Shown: positions 54,932-63,940 of the stretch, piece after piece
Layout of the letters: every line of letters begins with the position of its first letter
Numbering within the stretch: position 1 is the first letter of the stretch
Origin: Roseomonas mucosa
GTDB lineage: Bacteria; Pseudomonadota; Alphaproteobacteria; Acetobacterales; Acetobacteraceae
DNA length: 64,000 bases
Direction: 5' to 3'
Assembly: GCA_945878375.1 (NCBI GenBank)
Contig: CAMDWG010000009.1
Coordinates: 1 to 64,000 of the forward strand
Notes under the pieces: model-generated
The model's input: the letters and a program-made list of their open reading frames with translations, nothing else
Database searches by the model: none
What the model was told of the DNA's origin: nothing
Program-made: the position numbers and the translations under genes

Positions 54932-54949
54932 ATGACGGATCGATGACGT
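54932..54949 (-). promoter_or_regulatory. PHO box upstream of phoX
   Basis: On the minus strand ACGTCAT and CCGTCAT lie 4 nt apart, giving the 11-bp period of the PhoB box (consensus CTGTCAT twice). Five core bases, GTCAT, match in each repeat. The site is 74 bp before the phoX start codon. Confidence 0.7.
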
Positions 54950-54974
54950 GGTGCCGAGTCCACCGCTTCCGCCT

Positions 54975-55793
54975 TCATCGCCGCACCCCATCCGCGACCA
55001 GCGTGCATCCCGCCACCGCAGCCAGGATCATCACCCCGGGCCACACCGCCGCCCAGGGCGCGCTGAACACCAGATCCTGCGCGTTGGACAGCATGTTGCC
55101 CCAGCTCGCGGCCGGTGGCGCGATGCCGAGGCCGAGGAAGGACAGCGTGCTCTCCGCCAGGATCGCGCCCGCGACCGCGAGCGCGGTGGCGACCGCCACC
55201 GGCCCGGCGATGTTCGGCACCACATGCCGGACCAGCACCCGCCATTCCGAAGCGCCCAGCGCGCGGGCGGCGCGGACATAATCGCGCGCGAGCACGGAGA
55301 GCGCCGCCGCCCGCGCCAGCCGTGCCACGCCGACCCAGCCGAACAGCGTCAGCAGCCCCACGATCCGCAGGATGTCCGACAGAGGCTCCCCGCGCGGCAG
55401 GCCGATGCGGCCGGTATCGGCGGCGGCCAGCACCACCAGCACCGGCAGCGCCGGCAGCGCCAGCATCCCATCCGCCAGCCGCATCAACGCCGCATCCAGC
55501 GCGCCGCCCCGCCAAGCCGCGAGCAGCCCGACCGCCGTGCCGATCAGCGCGGCACCCAACGCGGTGGCGAGCCCGACCGCCAGCGACACCCGCGCCCCAT
55601 GCAGCAGCCGCAGCAGCAGGTCGCGTCCCAGTTCATCCGTGCCGAGCGGATGCGTGGCGGAAGCCGGTGCGTGGCGGTTGAACAGGTCCGGCGCGAAGGG
55701 ATCATGGCCGAGCCAGCCGCCGGCCAGCGGCGCGCAGGCCGCCCCGAGCGCCAGCAGCAGCAGCAACGCCACACCGAAGCGAAGCCGTATCAT
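54975..55793 (-). CDS. Peptide ABC transporter permease (DppC/OppC type)
   Basis: A 272-residue permease with multiple hydrophobic helices and the DppC N-terminal pattern (HPLGTDELGRDLLLRLLHGA). The ATPase-contact loop includes RDYVRAARALGASEWRVLVRHV. It overlaps the stop of the DppB-type gene by 4 nt. DppD and DppF ATPase genes normally follow, but the next gene is phoX with its own promoter region. Confidence 0.9.
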   Translation of the reverse strand: MIRLRFGVALLLLLALGAACAPLAGGWLGHDPFAPDLFNRHAPASATHPLGTDELGRDLLLRLLHGARVSLAVGLATALGAALIGTAVGLLAAWRGGALDAALMRLADGMLALPALPVLVVLAAADTGRIGLPRGEPLSDILRIVGLLTLFGWVGVARLARAAALSVLARDYVRAARALGASEWRVLVRHVVPNIAGPVAVATALAVAGAILAESTLSFLGLGIAPPAASWGNMLSNAQDLVFSAPWAAVWPGVMILAAVAGCTLVADGVRR

Positions 55794-56728
55794 GCCGCGC
55801 GCAGCCTCGGGTCCAGCGCCCGCTGGCCGAGATCGGCGGCGAGCGTCGCCAGCATCGTGACCAGCGCCACCAGCAGCAGCGCGACCAGCGCCAGGTTGGT
55901 GTCGTTGCCCATCACGGCGTCGTAGATCAGCTTGCCCATGCCGGGGCGGGCGAACAGCGTCTCGGTGATCAGCGCGCCGCCCACCAGCGCGCCGGCATCC
56001 AGCGCCGCCACTTGCAGCACCGGCACGGCGGCGTTGGGGAAGGCGTGGCGCAGCAGCAGCCGCGCTTCGCCATTGCCGCGGGCGCGGGCGGCTGTCACCC
56101 AGGGCTCGTTCAGCGTCGCGCCGACCGCTGCCGCGCTGTGCCGCGCGTAAGCCGCGAGGTTGGCGATGGCCAGCGTCGCGACCGGCAGCACCAGGTGCCG
56201 CGCGGCCTCCACCGCCCCGCCTTCCGCCGCGCCGCCCGCCGGCAGCCACCCCAGCGTCACCGCGAACAGGATGATCAGCAGGATGCCGAGCCAGAAGGAC
56301 GGCGCCGATTGGCCGAGGATCGCGATCGCATCCACCAGCGGCGCCGCGCGCGGCCGTGCGGCGGCCAGCAGGCCGAGCGAGATGCCGCAGACGCCGGCCA
56401 CCAGCAGCGCCGCGCCGACCAGCACGAGCGTCGAGAGCAGGGCCGGCCAGATCACCTGCGCCACCGGCTGCGCGAAGAGCCGCGAATGGCCGAAGCGCCC
56501 TTCCAGCAACGCCCCCGCCCAGGCCGCGTAGCGGGCCAGCAAGGGCTGATCCAGCCCATGCAGCGCGCGCAGCCGCGCGGCGTCTTCGGCACTCAGCCGC
56601 GGATCGCCAGCGATGGCGAGGTCGATCGGATCGCCGGGCATCAGGCCGATCAGCAGGAACATGGCGAAGGACAGGATCGCCATCGTGAGCGCGATCTGGA
56701 CAAGCCGCGCGGCCAGAAGGCGGATCAC
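55790..56728 (-). CDS. Peptide ABC transporter permease (DppB/OppB type)
   Basis: A 312-residue permease beginning at a GTG that overlaps the binding-protein stop (GTGA). FAMFLLIGLMPGDPID near the N-terminus and EPWVTAARARGNGEARLLLRHA (cut to the ATPase-contact loop) are typical of DppB. It pairs with the DppC-type protein to form the channel. Confidence 0.9.
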   Translation of the reverse strand: MIRLLAARLVQIALTMAILSFAMFLLIGLMPGDPIDLAIAGDPRLSAEDAARLRALHGLDQPLLARYAAWAGALLEGRFGHSRLFAQPVAQVIWPALLSTLVLVGAALLVAGVCGISLGLLAAARPRAAPLVDAIAILGQSAPSFWLGILLIILFAVTLGWLPAGGAAEGGAVEAARHLVLPVATLAIANLAAYARHSAAAVGATLNEPWVTAARARGNGEARLLLRHAFPNAAVPVLQVAALDAGALVGGALITETLFARPGMGKLIYDAVMGNDTNLALVALLLVALVTMLATLAADLGQRALDPRLRAA

Positions 56729-58383
56729 CGCACCCGCCACTCCTCGACCCAGAGCGATGAAGGCGCGAGGTGCCCGGTGGGCCGCACGCCATCCAGCCAC
56801 ATGGGCCAGACATGCGCATCCGCGCGGAACCAGAGCGGGATGGCGGGCAGTTCCTCGGCATAGATCGCCTGCAGGCGCTGCCACAGCGCGCGGCGGCGGT
56901 CGCGGTCAAGTTCGACGGGAATGGTTTCCAGCAGCGCATCCATCTCCGCGTTGCGGAAGCCGGTGTAGTTCTGGCCGGAGAAGTTGCGCTCCGCGCGGGG
57001 AATCTCGTCCGAATGCAGGGAGCTGCGCGGCACGCTCTCGGGCGCGCTGATCCAGGCGAACATCACCGCGCCGGTGAAGCGGCGGCGGCTGAGGGTTTCG
57101 CCGAACAGCACGCGCGGGGGCTCGTTGCGGATCCGCGTCTCGATGCCGGCCTGGCGCCATAGGCCCTGGATCACCTGCTGCACCGATTCACGGGATCGGT
57201 TGCCGGCGGTGGTCATCAGCTCGATCGTCAGGCGTTCTCCGGCCGCGTTGCGGCGGATGCCGTCGGGCCCCGCACGCCAGCCGGCGTCATCGAGCAGCGC
57301 GCGGGCGCGGGGCAGGTCGAAGGGCCATTGCCGCACATCGCTGTCATGCACCCAATCCAGCGGGTTCACGCCGGTATGCGCGACGGTGAAGCGGCCATCG
57401 AACAGCCGGGCCACGATCTGCGGCCGGTCGATCGCCGCGATCAGCGCCTGCCGCACGCGGCGGTCGGCCAGCATCGGCGTATCGAGGTTCACGTCGAGAT
57501 GTTCGTAGACGAGCCCCGGCTTGTAGGCGAAGCGGAAGCGGTTGCCCGCGCGGCGTTCCAGCGCCGTCGCCTGATCCAGCGGCAGGCCGAGTTCGCCGGC
57601 CACCATGTCGATCTGCCCGGCCAGCAACTGCGCCTCCAGCGCGGCGGTGTTCTCCACCGTGCGGATGGCGATGCGGCGGAAGGCGGGGGCGGGCCCGTTC
57701 CAGGCCGCGTTGCGCTCCAGCGCGATGCCCGCGCCCGGCGTCACCTGCGTCACGCGATAGGGGCCGTTCCAGAGGCCGGGATTGGTCGGCTCCATCTCAT
57801 AGGCGCTGCGGGTGCGGTAGCTGCGCGGCTCCTGTTCCCAGCGGCGGCGCTCGATATGCGCGGGAAGGGGCTGCCATTCGCCGGCGGAGGCGTGGTCGAA
57901 GGTCACGCGGTCGAAGCGGAGCGTGATGCTGCGCGGATCGACGACGATGGCCTCATAGGCGCTGCGGTAGAATTCGCTGCCGCCGAAGCCGGTGGCGAAG
58001 TCGCGCCCGGCCTGCCACGCGAAGAGCAGGTCCTCGGCCGAGACCGGCGTGCCATCCCCCCAGCGCCAGCCTTCCCGGAGCCGCCAGGTGACGCGGATGC
58101 CGGCGCGGCCATCCGGCGTGGTTTCCAGCTGCGCGAGGCCGTTCTCCAGGCTCGGCAGCGTCTCGCACCCCATGCAGGCGGGGCGCCAGTCCTGGTCATG
58201 GATGGTCAGCGGGCGGCGCGTGAAGCCGAGGACGTAGGATTTCGCCGCCATGCTCTCGATGTTGGGGTGGAGCGTGGCGGGGTACTGGGTGATGCCGATG
58301 GTCAGCTGCTCGCGCGGCTGCTGCGCGAGCGTGGGTGCCGAGATGGCGGCCAGGATGGGCAGCGCCAGGACCAGCCAGACCAT
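56725..58383 (-). CDS. Peptide/nickel-type ABC transporter substrate-binding protein
   Basis: A 552-residue SBP_bac_5-family lipid- or peptide-binding protein with a signal peptide (about 1-19, TLAQ). The family pattern LREGWRWGDGTPVSAEDLLF lies at about 100. The ATG at 58383 is favoured over 58392 because ggaagg then has proper spacing. First gene of the SBP-DppB-DppC string. Ligand could be peptides, opines or another solute. Confidence 0.88.
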   Translation of the reverse strand: MVWLVLALPILAAISAPTLAQQPREQLTIGITQYPATLHPNIESMAAKSYVLGFTRRPLTIHDQDWRPACMGCETLPSLENGLAQLETTPDGRAGIRVTWRLREGWRWGDGTPVSAEDLLFAWQAGRDFATGFGGSEFYRSAYEAIVVDPRSITLRFDRVTFDHASAGEWQPLPAHIERRRWEQEPRSYRTRSAYEMEPTNPGLWNGPYRVTQVTPGAGIALERNAAWNGPAPAFRRIAIRTVENTAALEAQLLAGQIDMVAGELGLPLDQATALERRAGNRFRFAYKPGLVYEHLDVNLDTPMLADRRVRQALIAAIDRPQIVARLFDGRFTVAHTGVNPLDWVHDSDVRQWPFDLPRARALLDDAGWRAGPDGIRRNAAGERLTIELMTTAGNRSRESVQQVIQGLWRQAGIETRIRNEPPRVLFGETLSRRRFTGAVMFAWISAPESVPRSSLHSDEIPRAERNFSGQNYTGFRNAEMDALLETIPVELDRDRRRALWQRLQAIYAEELPAIPLWFRADAHVWPMWLDGVRPTGHLAPSSLWVEEWRVR

Positions 58384-58421
58384 GCTCCCCATCCTTCCCG
58401 CGTGTCGCCGGCGCGACGTGG

Positions 58422-59144
58422 CTACTCCGCGCCGTCCTTCGGCTTCGCTTCCGCGATGCTGCCGATGCCGCCATGGGCCTTGGACCAGCCGACCGGGTCT
58501 TCCAGGAACTTGCGGACCGCCTTCAGCGCGCTTTCGTCGAAATAGGGACGCTCGCGGCAGACCTCCAGCACGTCCCACCACGTGCAGAGGTGATGCAGGT
58601 TCAGCCCCATCGCCTTCATCTGCTCGAAGCTGCCGGGGAAGACGCCGTAGTAGAAGACGACGAAGGTGTGGTCGCAGATGGCGCCCGCATCCCGCAGCGC
58701 ATTGGCGAAGCGGATCTTGGACGCGCCGTCGGTCGTCAGGTCCTCGACCAGCAGGGTCTGCTTGCCCACCGGCACCTCGCCCTCGATCTGGGCGTTGCGG
58801 CCGAAGCCCTTCGGCTTCTTCCGCACATAGGCCATCGGCGCCATCATCCGGTCGGCGATCCAGGCGCCGAAGGGAATGCCGGCCGTCTCCCCGCCCACCA
58901 CCGATTCGATGGTCTCGAAGCCGACATGCCGGCCGATCTTCTCAACCGCCAGGTCGCAGATGCGGTTGCGTGCGCGGGGGAAGGAGATGATCTTGCGGCA
59001 GTCGATATAGACCGGCGACTTCCAGCCGGAGGTGAAGGTATAGGGCTCCTCCGGTCGGAAATTCACCGCCTTGATCTCGAGCAGGATGCGCGCCGTGGTC
59101 AGCGCTGCATCGCGGTCCCAGTCGGAGGCGTGGGGAACGGCCAT
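58422..59144 (-). CDS. pyrE: Orotate phosphoribosyltransferase
   Basis: A 240-residue type I PRTase converting orotate and PRPP to OMP in pyrimidine synthesis. The PRPP-binding loop is [12 protein letters not shown] (131-142); the flexible catalytic loop includes [16 protein letters not shown]. The ATG at 59144 is supported by family length; the longer open frame lies antisense to the ELM1-like gene. It is divergent from that gene by 69 bp. Confidence 0.94.
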   Translation of the reverse strand: MAVPHASDWDRDAALTTARILLEIKAVNFRPEEPYTFTSGWKSPVYIDCRKIISFPRARNRICDLAVEKIGRHVGFETIESVVGGETAGIPFGAWIADRMMAPMAYVRKKPKGFGRNAQIEGEVPVGKQTLLVEDLTTDGASKIRFANALRDAGAICDHTFVVFYYGVFPGSFEQMKAMGLNLHHLCTWWDVLEVCRERPYFDESALKAVRKFLEDPVGWSKAHGGIGSIAEAKPKDGAE

Positions 59145-59213
59145 CGGGCGGTGTCCTGTGGGCAAGGGGGCGAGAGTGACCGGCGTTCGTAACCCCATGG
59201 CCGCGGCGCGTCC

Positions 59214-60146
59214 ATGAGCCCCGAGAACCCTATCGTCTGGGTGCTGGCCGATCCGCGCGCGGGGACGGTCGCGCAGGCGCTCGGCATCGCGGCGCGGCTG
59301 GGGGGCGGCCATCGGGTTGTCCCGCTGGAATGGGGGCCTCTCGCGCGGCTGCCGCTGCCGGTGCCGACCCTGGCCGGGCTGCGGGACCGCGGCGCGTTCG
59401 CCCCACCCTGGCCGCGACTGGCGATCAGCGCGGGGCGGCGCTCCGCCCCGGTGGCGCGCTGGCTGGCGGCGCGGGGCGTACGGATCGTGCATTGCATGCG
59501 CGCCTGGCCGGCGGGCGGCATCGACCTGATGGTCATCGGCCGCCATGATAGCCCCCCGGAGGCGCCGAGCATCCTGCCCATCCTCGGCGCCACCCACGGG
59601 CTGACGCCCGACCGGCTGGCGGAAGCGCGAGCGGCGGCGCCCGAAATCGGCGCCCTGCCATCGCCCCGCGTCGCGCTGCTGGTCGGCGGCAAGGTGCGGG
59701 GGGAAGGGTTGGATCCTGCCTTGGCCGCCGGCCTCGGCGCGCAGGTGGCGGGCTTCGCGGGCAGCGTGATGGCCACCACCAGCCGCCGGACCGGAGAGGC
59801 GGCGGCCGATGCGCTGGCCGCCGCGCTCGCCCCGGTGCCGCACCGCCTGCATCGCTGGGGGCGCGGCGGGGCCAACCCGCTGCTGGCCTTCATGGCCTGG
59901 GCGGATGCGCTGGTGGTGACGGGGGATTCGATCTCGATGCTCTCGGAATCCCTGGTCACCACGGCGCCGATCTTCATCGTCCCCCTGGGCGGAGAAGGCC
60001 CGCGGCACCTGGCGATGCATGAGAGCCTCTATGCGGCCGGCCAGGCCCGCCCCATCTCTGGCGCCCCGGCGCCCTTCCCGCGCCTCCCGCTCGATGAAAC
60101 TGGGCGGGTCGCGGCCGAGATCCGCGCGCGGGGCCTGCTGGGATGA
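59214..60146 (+). CDS. ELM1/DUF1022-family protein
   Basis: A 310-residue protein of the mitochondrial-fission ELM1 (DUF1022) family, which is nearly confined to alphaproteobacteria and plant mitochondria. The N-terminus ([19 protein letters not shown]) and [15 protein letters not shown] near residue 230 are characteristic; the fold resembles GT-B glycosyltransferases. Role in bacteria is unclear. It overlaps the MsrQ-like gene by 4 nt. Confidence 0.85.
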   Translation: MSPENPIVWVLADPRAGTVAQALGIAARLGGGHRVVPLEWGPLARLPLPVPTLAGLRDRGAFAPPWPRLAISAGRRSAPVARWLAARGVRIVHCMRAWPAGGIDLMVIGRHDSPPEAPSILPILGATHGLTPDRLAEARAAAPEIGALPSPRVALLVGGKVRGEGLDPALAAGLGAQVAGFAGSVMATTSRRTGEAAADALAAALAPVPHRLHRWGRGGANPLLAFMAWADALVVTGDSISMLSESLVTTAPIFIVPLGGEGPRHLAMHESLYAAGQARPISGAPAPFPRLPLDETGRVAAEIRARGLLG

Positions 60147-61060
60147 ACGGAACCCCGGCCCCCGCCGGGCGAGGGGGGGACATGCCCGATAGCCTGCCGC
60201 CTGCCCGCGCCCGCAAGCCGATCGGCTGGCCCTGGCGCGACCGGGCCGGGCGGTTCTCCGTTCTGCGGCTGTCGCTGCTGATCGGGCTGCTGACGCCGGG
60301 GGCGGTGCTGCTGGTCCTGCTGGAGGCAGGCGCGATGGGCGCCGAGCCCTGGAAGGCCGCGATGCGGGAGGCCGGCGCCCATGCGCTGCATATCCTGCTG
60401 CTGAGCCTTGCCGTCACGCCGCTCCGCCATGTCGCCGACTGGCCGAAGGCCGCGACCCTGCGGCGCATGGTGGGCGTCGCGGCGCTGGGCTACGCGCTGC
60501 TGCATCTGGTGCTCTACACCGGGCATCTCGCCTGGGACCTGCTGGCGGTGGCAGGGGAGATCGCGACGCGCATCTACCTGACGCTCGGCTTCGCCGTGCT
60601 GGTCGGGCTTACGGTGCTCGGCTGGACCTCCACGGATGGGTGGCAGAGGCGGCTTGGGGCGCGATGGAAGAGGATCCATCGCTGGGTCTATGCGCTGGCG
60701 GCGGCGGGCGTGCTGCATGCCTTCCTGCAATCGAAGTCGGGGGCGGATGCGGCGGTGCTGATGGCCGGGTTCTGGCTGTGGCTGATGGGGTGGCGCCTGC
60801 TGCCCGGGCGCTGGCGCGCGGATGGGGTGGCGCTGGCGGCGCTGGCCGCCCTCGCCGCGCTCGGCGCGGCGGCGGTGGAATTCGCCTGGTACGCCACCGC
60901 CACCCGCCTGCCGGCGGCGCGCATCCTGGCCGCCAATCTCGGGGTCGAGGCCGGGGTGAGGCCTGCGCAATGGGTGCTGCTGGCGGGGCTCGCCGTGGCG
61001 CTGCTGCCCTGGCTGCGGCGGATCACGCGGCGCGTGCCGCGGGGGCGTGCGGCGGGATGA
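60143..61060 (+). CDS. msrQ: MsrQ-like heme membrane protein
   Basis: A 305-residue membrane protein with the ferric-reductase-like transmembrane domain. Heme-ligand His residues are seen in [25 protein letters not shown] and [18 protein letters not shown]. MsrQ feeds electrons to MsrP, a periplasmic molybdoenzyme that repairs oxidised methionine. No msrP is next to it. About 80 extra C-terminal residues with further helices exceed the usual MsrQ length. It overlaps both neighbours. Confidence 0.8.
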   Translation: MNGTPAPAGRGGDMPDSLPPARARKPIGWPWRDRAGRFSVLRLSLLIGLLTPGAVLLVLLEAGAMGAEPWKAAMREAGAHALHILLLSLAVTPLRHVADWPKAATLRRMVGVAALGYALLHLVLYTGHLAWDLLAVAGEIATRIYLTLGFAVLVGLTVLGWTSTDGWQRRLGARWKRIHRWVYALAAAGVLHAFLQSKSGADAAVLMAGFWLWLMGWRLLPGRWRADGVALAALAALAALGAAAVEFAWYATATRLPAARILAANLGVEAGVRPAQWVLLAGLAVALLPWLRRITRRVPRGRAAG

Positions 61061-61566
61061 AGCGCGGGCTCGGTTTCGCTCTCCTGGCGCTGGTGGCGCT
61101 GGGGGTGGGCTTCGGCCAGGTTGGCGGCTGCAGCCCTGGCGGGATGCTGGCCGCGTCCGCGATCCAGGGCCCGGCGCAGGTGGTGGATGGCGACACGCTG
61201 ACCGTGGCGGGGGAGCGCATCCGCCTGTTCGGCGTGGATGCGCCGGAAGCGCGCCAGATGTGCGAACGCGATGGCCAGCCCTGGCGCTGCGGCGCGGAGG
61301 CGGGCCAGGCACTGCGCGCCTTCCTTGCCGGCAAGCCTGTCAGCTGCACGCCGCTGGATCGCGACCGCTACGGCCGCGTCGTCGCGCGCTGCGCGGCGGC
61401 GGGACAGGATGTCGGCGCCTGGCTGGTCTCGGAGGGGATGGCCGTCGCCTATACCGACTTCTCCTGGCGCTATGTGCCGCAGGAGCTGTCCGCGCGCTGG
61501 AACCGCCGCGGCCTCTGGGCCGGCGAGTTCGTGACCCCCGCCGAGTATCGCCGCGGCGCGCGGTGA
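61057..61566 (+). CDS. Thermonuclease-family exported nuclease
   Basis: A 169-residue protein of the SNase fold. VVDGDTLTV (Asp44, Asp46) and IRLFGVDAPE (Arg56, Glu64) hold metal-binding and catalytic residues; DRDRYGRVVA carries the second Arg. The N-terminus is hydrophobic and VGGC with Cys25 may be a lipobox, so it is probably anchored. The ATG overlaps the msrQ stop (ATGA). Confidence 0.87.
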   Translation: MKRGLGFALLALVALGVGFGQVGGCSPGGMLAASAIQGPAQVVDGDTLTVAGERIRLFGVDAPEARQMCERDGQPWRCGAEAGQALRAFLAGKPVSCTPLDRDRYGRVVARCAAAGQDVGAWLVSEGMAVAYTDFSWRYVPQELSARWNRRGLWAGEFVTPAEYRRGAR

Positions 61567-61642
61567 GGGGCTTGCCGCAAGCCCTCCGCCCCGGCAGCTT
61601 CCGCCGCCTCATGACCAGCTACGTACATTGGAGACAGCGCGG

Positions 61643-62719
61643 ATGACCGCCAGGACGCACCGGATCGCCGTCATTCCCGGCGACGGGATCGGCAAGGAAA
61701 CCGTGCCGGAAGGGCTGCGCGTGCTGGACGCCGCGGCGCGGCGCTTCGGCTTCAACCTCGAACTCGCGCATTACGACTGGTCCTGCGAGACCTTCAAGGA
61801 AACGGGCCAGATGATGCCCGATGACGGGCTCGACCAGCTGCGTCGGAGCGATTCGATCTTCCTCGGCGCGGTCGGCTGGCCCGGCGTGCCGGACCATGTC
61901 TCGCTCTGGGGTCTGCTGATCCCGATCCGGCGGCAATTCGACCAGTATGTGAACCTCCGCCCCTGCCGGCTGCTGCCCGGCGCGCGCACGCCGCTGGCGG
62001 ATCGTGGCCCGGCGGATATCGACTTCTACGTGGTGCGAGAGAACACCGAGGGCGAGTACAGCTCCTCCGGCGGGCGGATGTTCGCGGGCACGGATCGTGA
62101 ATTCGTCACCCAGGACAGCGTCTTCACCCGCACCGGCGTGGACCGGGTGCTGAAATACGCCTTCGAGCTGGCGATGACCCGGCCGCGGAAGAAGCTGACC
62201 AGCGCCACCAAGTCCAACGGCATCACCTTCACCATGCCCTATTGGGATGAACGCTTCGCGGAGATGGCGAAGTCCTATCCGGGCGTGACGACCGACCAGT
62301 TCCACATCGACATCCTCTGCGCCCATTTCGTCCAGCATCCCGACTGGTTCGACGTGGTGGTGGGGTCCAACCTGTTCGGGGACATCCTGTCCGACCTCGG
62401 CCCCGCCGTGGCGGGGTCCATCGGCATCGCGCCCAGCGCCAACATCAACCCCGAGAAGAAGCACCCCTCGATGTTCGAGCCGGTGCATGGCTCGGCCCCC
62501 GACATCGCGGGGAAGTGGATCTGCAACCCCATCGGGCAGATCTGGTCCGGCGCCATGATGCTCGAGCATCTGGGCGAGAAGGACGCGGCGGATGCGATCC
62601 TGAAGGCGATCGAGGATCTGCTGGCCGAAGGTGGCCCGCGCACCCGCGACATGGGCGGTAATGCCGGCACGGTCGATGTCGGCAAGGCGCTGGCGGACGC
62701 GGTGGCCAACGGGCGCTAA
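61643..62719 (+). CDS. Tartrate/D-malate dehydrogenase (TtuC/DmlA type)
   Basis: A 358-residue beta-decarboxylating dehydrogenase related to LeuB. GDGIGKETVPEG, YVVRENTEGEYSSSGG and GSNLFGDILSDLGPAVAGS are family motifs. DYDWSC-type N-terminal sequence and SLWGLLIPIRRQFDQYVNLRPC fit TtuC/DmlA (tartrate, D-malate) rather than LeuB, which is leucine biosynthetic. The ATG at 61643 has ggagac upstream. Confidence 0.85.
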   Translation: MTARTHRIAVIPGDGIGKETVPEGLRVLDAAARRFGFNLELAHYDWSCETFKETGQMMPDDGLDQLRRSDSIFLGAVGWPGVPDHVSLWGLLIPIRRQFDQYVNLRPCRLLPGARTPLADRGPADIDFYVVRENTEGEYSSSGGRMFAGTDREFVTQDSVFTRTGVDRVLKYAFELAMTRPRKKLTSATKSNGITFTMPYWDERFAEMAKSYPGVTTDQFHIDILCAHFVQHPDWFDVVVGSNLFGDILSDLGPAVAGSIGIAPSANINPEKKHPSMFEPVHGSAPDIAGKWICNPIGQIWSGAMMLEHLGEKDAADAILKAIEDLLAEGGPRTRDMGGNAGTVDVGKALADAVANGR

Positions 62720-62825
62720 TCGCGCCGCGCCCTGTCTGCCAAAGCCGGGGGGCACGCGGGCGAAAGCCTCGTGCCTCTCGCCTCATCGCCGTTGCGTGAG
62801 CGCGTCCTTCTGGCGGCGGCGTCAC

Positions 62826-62893
62826 TTGAACTTCGCCCGACCGGTCCCGTATATACAGGGCATCAATTGCGAGCGATTCTCAAAATTGCTCGC
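62826..62893 (+). promoter_or_regulatory. Promoter with Fur-type box before a small gene
   Basis: TTGAAC (62826-62831) and TATATA (62850-62855) are 18 nt apart. About 13 nt beyond the -10 lies TGCGAGCGATTCTCA (62868-62882), whose right half is the exact ATTCTCA of the 7-1-7 Fur box and whose left half matches 4 of 7. A larger inverted repeat (GCGAGC at 62869 with GCTCGC at 62888) surrounds it. A repressor there would block transcription start. Confidence 0.6.
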
Positions 62894-62930
62894 GTTCCAG
62901 GTCACCGGTTCAGGAAGGCAGGCATTCCCG

Positions 62931-63170
62931 ATGGGTCGCGACTTCAGCCACATCGCCCGCCGCTGCGAACGCGCTGTCGTGACCGCCTATCGCGAGCTGC
63001 GTGAAGGCGGCAATGGCGACATGGCCGCCTTCACCGCCTGCACCACGCTGTATCGCATCCACCACCCCGAAGCCTCGATCACCGAGGCGCGGCGGCTGGT
63101 CTCGGAGTGGATCGACCATCACTTGGTCCGGGCCGAAGCCGCCCCGGCCGATGGCTGCGCTTGCGACTGA
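62931..63170 (+). CDS. Small unknown protein behind a putative iron box
   Basis: A 79-residue soluble protein with no signal peptide. The sequence MGRDFSHIARRCERAVVTAY and the acidic/His-rich middle (IHHPEAS, WIDHH) are distinctive; three Cys lie at 12, 36 and near the end (GCACD). caggaaggcagg gives a ribosome site. The preceding promoter with Fur-type box suggests iron or oxidative control. It is neither HemP nor Bfd by sequence. Function unknown. Confidence 0.7.
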   Translation: MGRDFSHIARRCERAVVTAYRELREGGNGDMAAFTACTTLYRIHHPEASITEARRLVSEWIDHHLVRAEAAPADGCACD

Positions 63171-63178
63171 TTCGACGG

Positions 63179-63194
63179 AGGCCGCGCGCGGCCT
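63179..63194. terminator. 16-bp palindrome after the small gene
   Basis: AGGCCGCGCGCGGCCT is perfectly self-complementary and lies 8 bp after the stop codon, between convergent genes. It may act as a weak terminator for both. Confidence 0.4.
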
Positions 63195-63215
63195 GGGGGT
63201 CGTGGCCGGCTTACC

Positions 63216-63908
63216 TTACCGTTGCGCCCAGCCAATCGCCGCCCGCGCCAGCGCGTCCAGCGTGTCGCAGACCGGAAAGGGCAGGGCCGGGCCGGCGGCG
63301 ATGCCGAGCGGGATTTCCGTGCAGCCCAGCACCACCGCCTGCGCCCCGCGCGCAACGAGGCGGGACGCGGCCTCGGCCAGCGGCGCGTAGGCGGCCGTGA
63401 CATGGTTCGCCTTCACCAGCGCGATGGCGGGGGTGACGAGGCTGTCCATCTCGGCGTCTGTCGGCACAAGGCAGGCATAGCCGCGATGCTCCAGCCTGTC
63501 CTGATACAGCCGCATGGCGAGCGTCCCCGCCGTGCCCATCACGCCGATGGGGCCGGACGCCACGCCGAGCCGGGCAAGTTCCGTCGCCGCCGCATCCACG
63601 ATGTGCAGGATCGGCAGCGGCGTCGCGGCCTGCATGGCGTCGAACCAGCCATGGGCGGTGTTGCAGGGGATGGCGATGGCGCCGCTTCCCGCGGCCTCCA
63701 GGCCCCGGATCCCGCGGAGCAGGGCGGGCAGCGGATCCTCGCCCCCCGCGATCCGCGCTGCGGTGCGGTCTGGCACGCGCGGGTCGGACCAGAGGATGGC
63801 GGGGATATGGTCCTGGTCGCGCGCCGCCGGCGTCAGCAGCGTCAGCCGCCGCATGAACTCCGCCGAGGCCAGCGGACCCATGCCGCCAAGGACGCCGAGC
63901 ATCCGCAT
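63216..63908 (-). CDS. Aspartate/glutamate racemase-family protein
   Basis: A 230-residue racemase with both catalytic Cys residues: Cys82 in AIPCNTAHG and Cys196 in VLGCTEIPLG. LGVLGGMGPLASAEF is the usual opening. It probably interconverts L- and D-forms of Asp or Glu. The ATG at 63908 has a strong ggagg ribosome site; the longer frame does not. Unlike the 31812-32441 gene, both Cys are kept. Confidence 0.88.
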   Translation of the reverse strand: MRMLGVLGGMGPLASAEFMRRLTLLTPAARDQDHIPAILWSDPRVPDRTAARIAGGEDPLPALLRGIRGLEAAGSGAIAIPCNTAHGWFDAMQAATPLPILHIVDAAATELARLGVASGPIGVMGTAGTLAMRLYQDRLEHRGYACLVPTDAEMDSLVTPAIALVKANHVTAAYAPLAEAASRLVARGAQAVVLGCTEIPLGIAAGPALPFPVCDTLDALARAAIGWAQR

Positions 63909-63940
63909 CCGATCCTCCCTTCCCGAGCCGGGCTGGGCGT

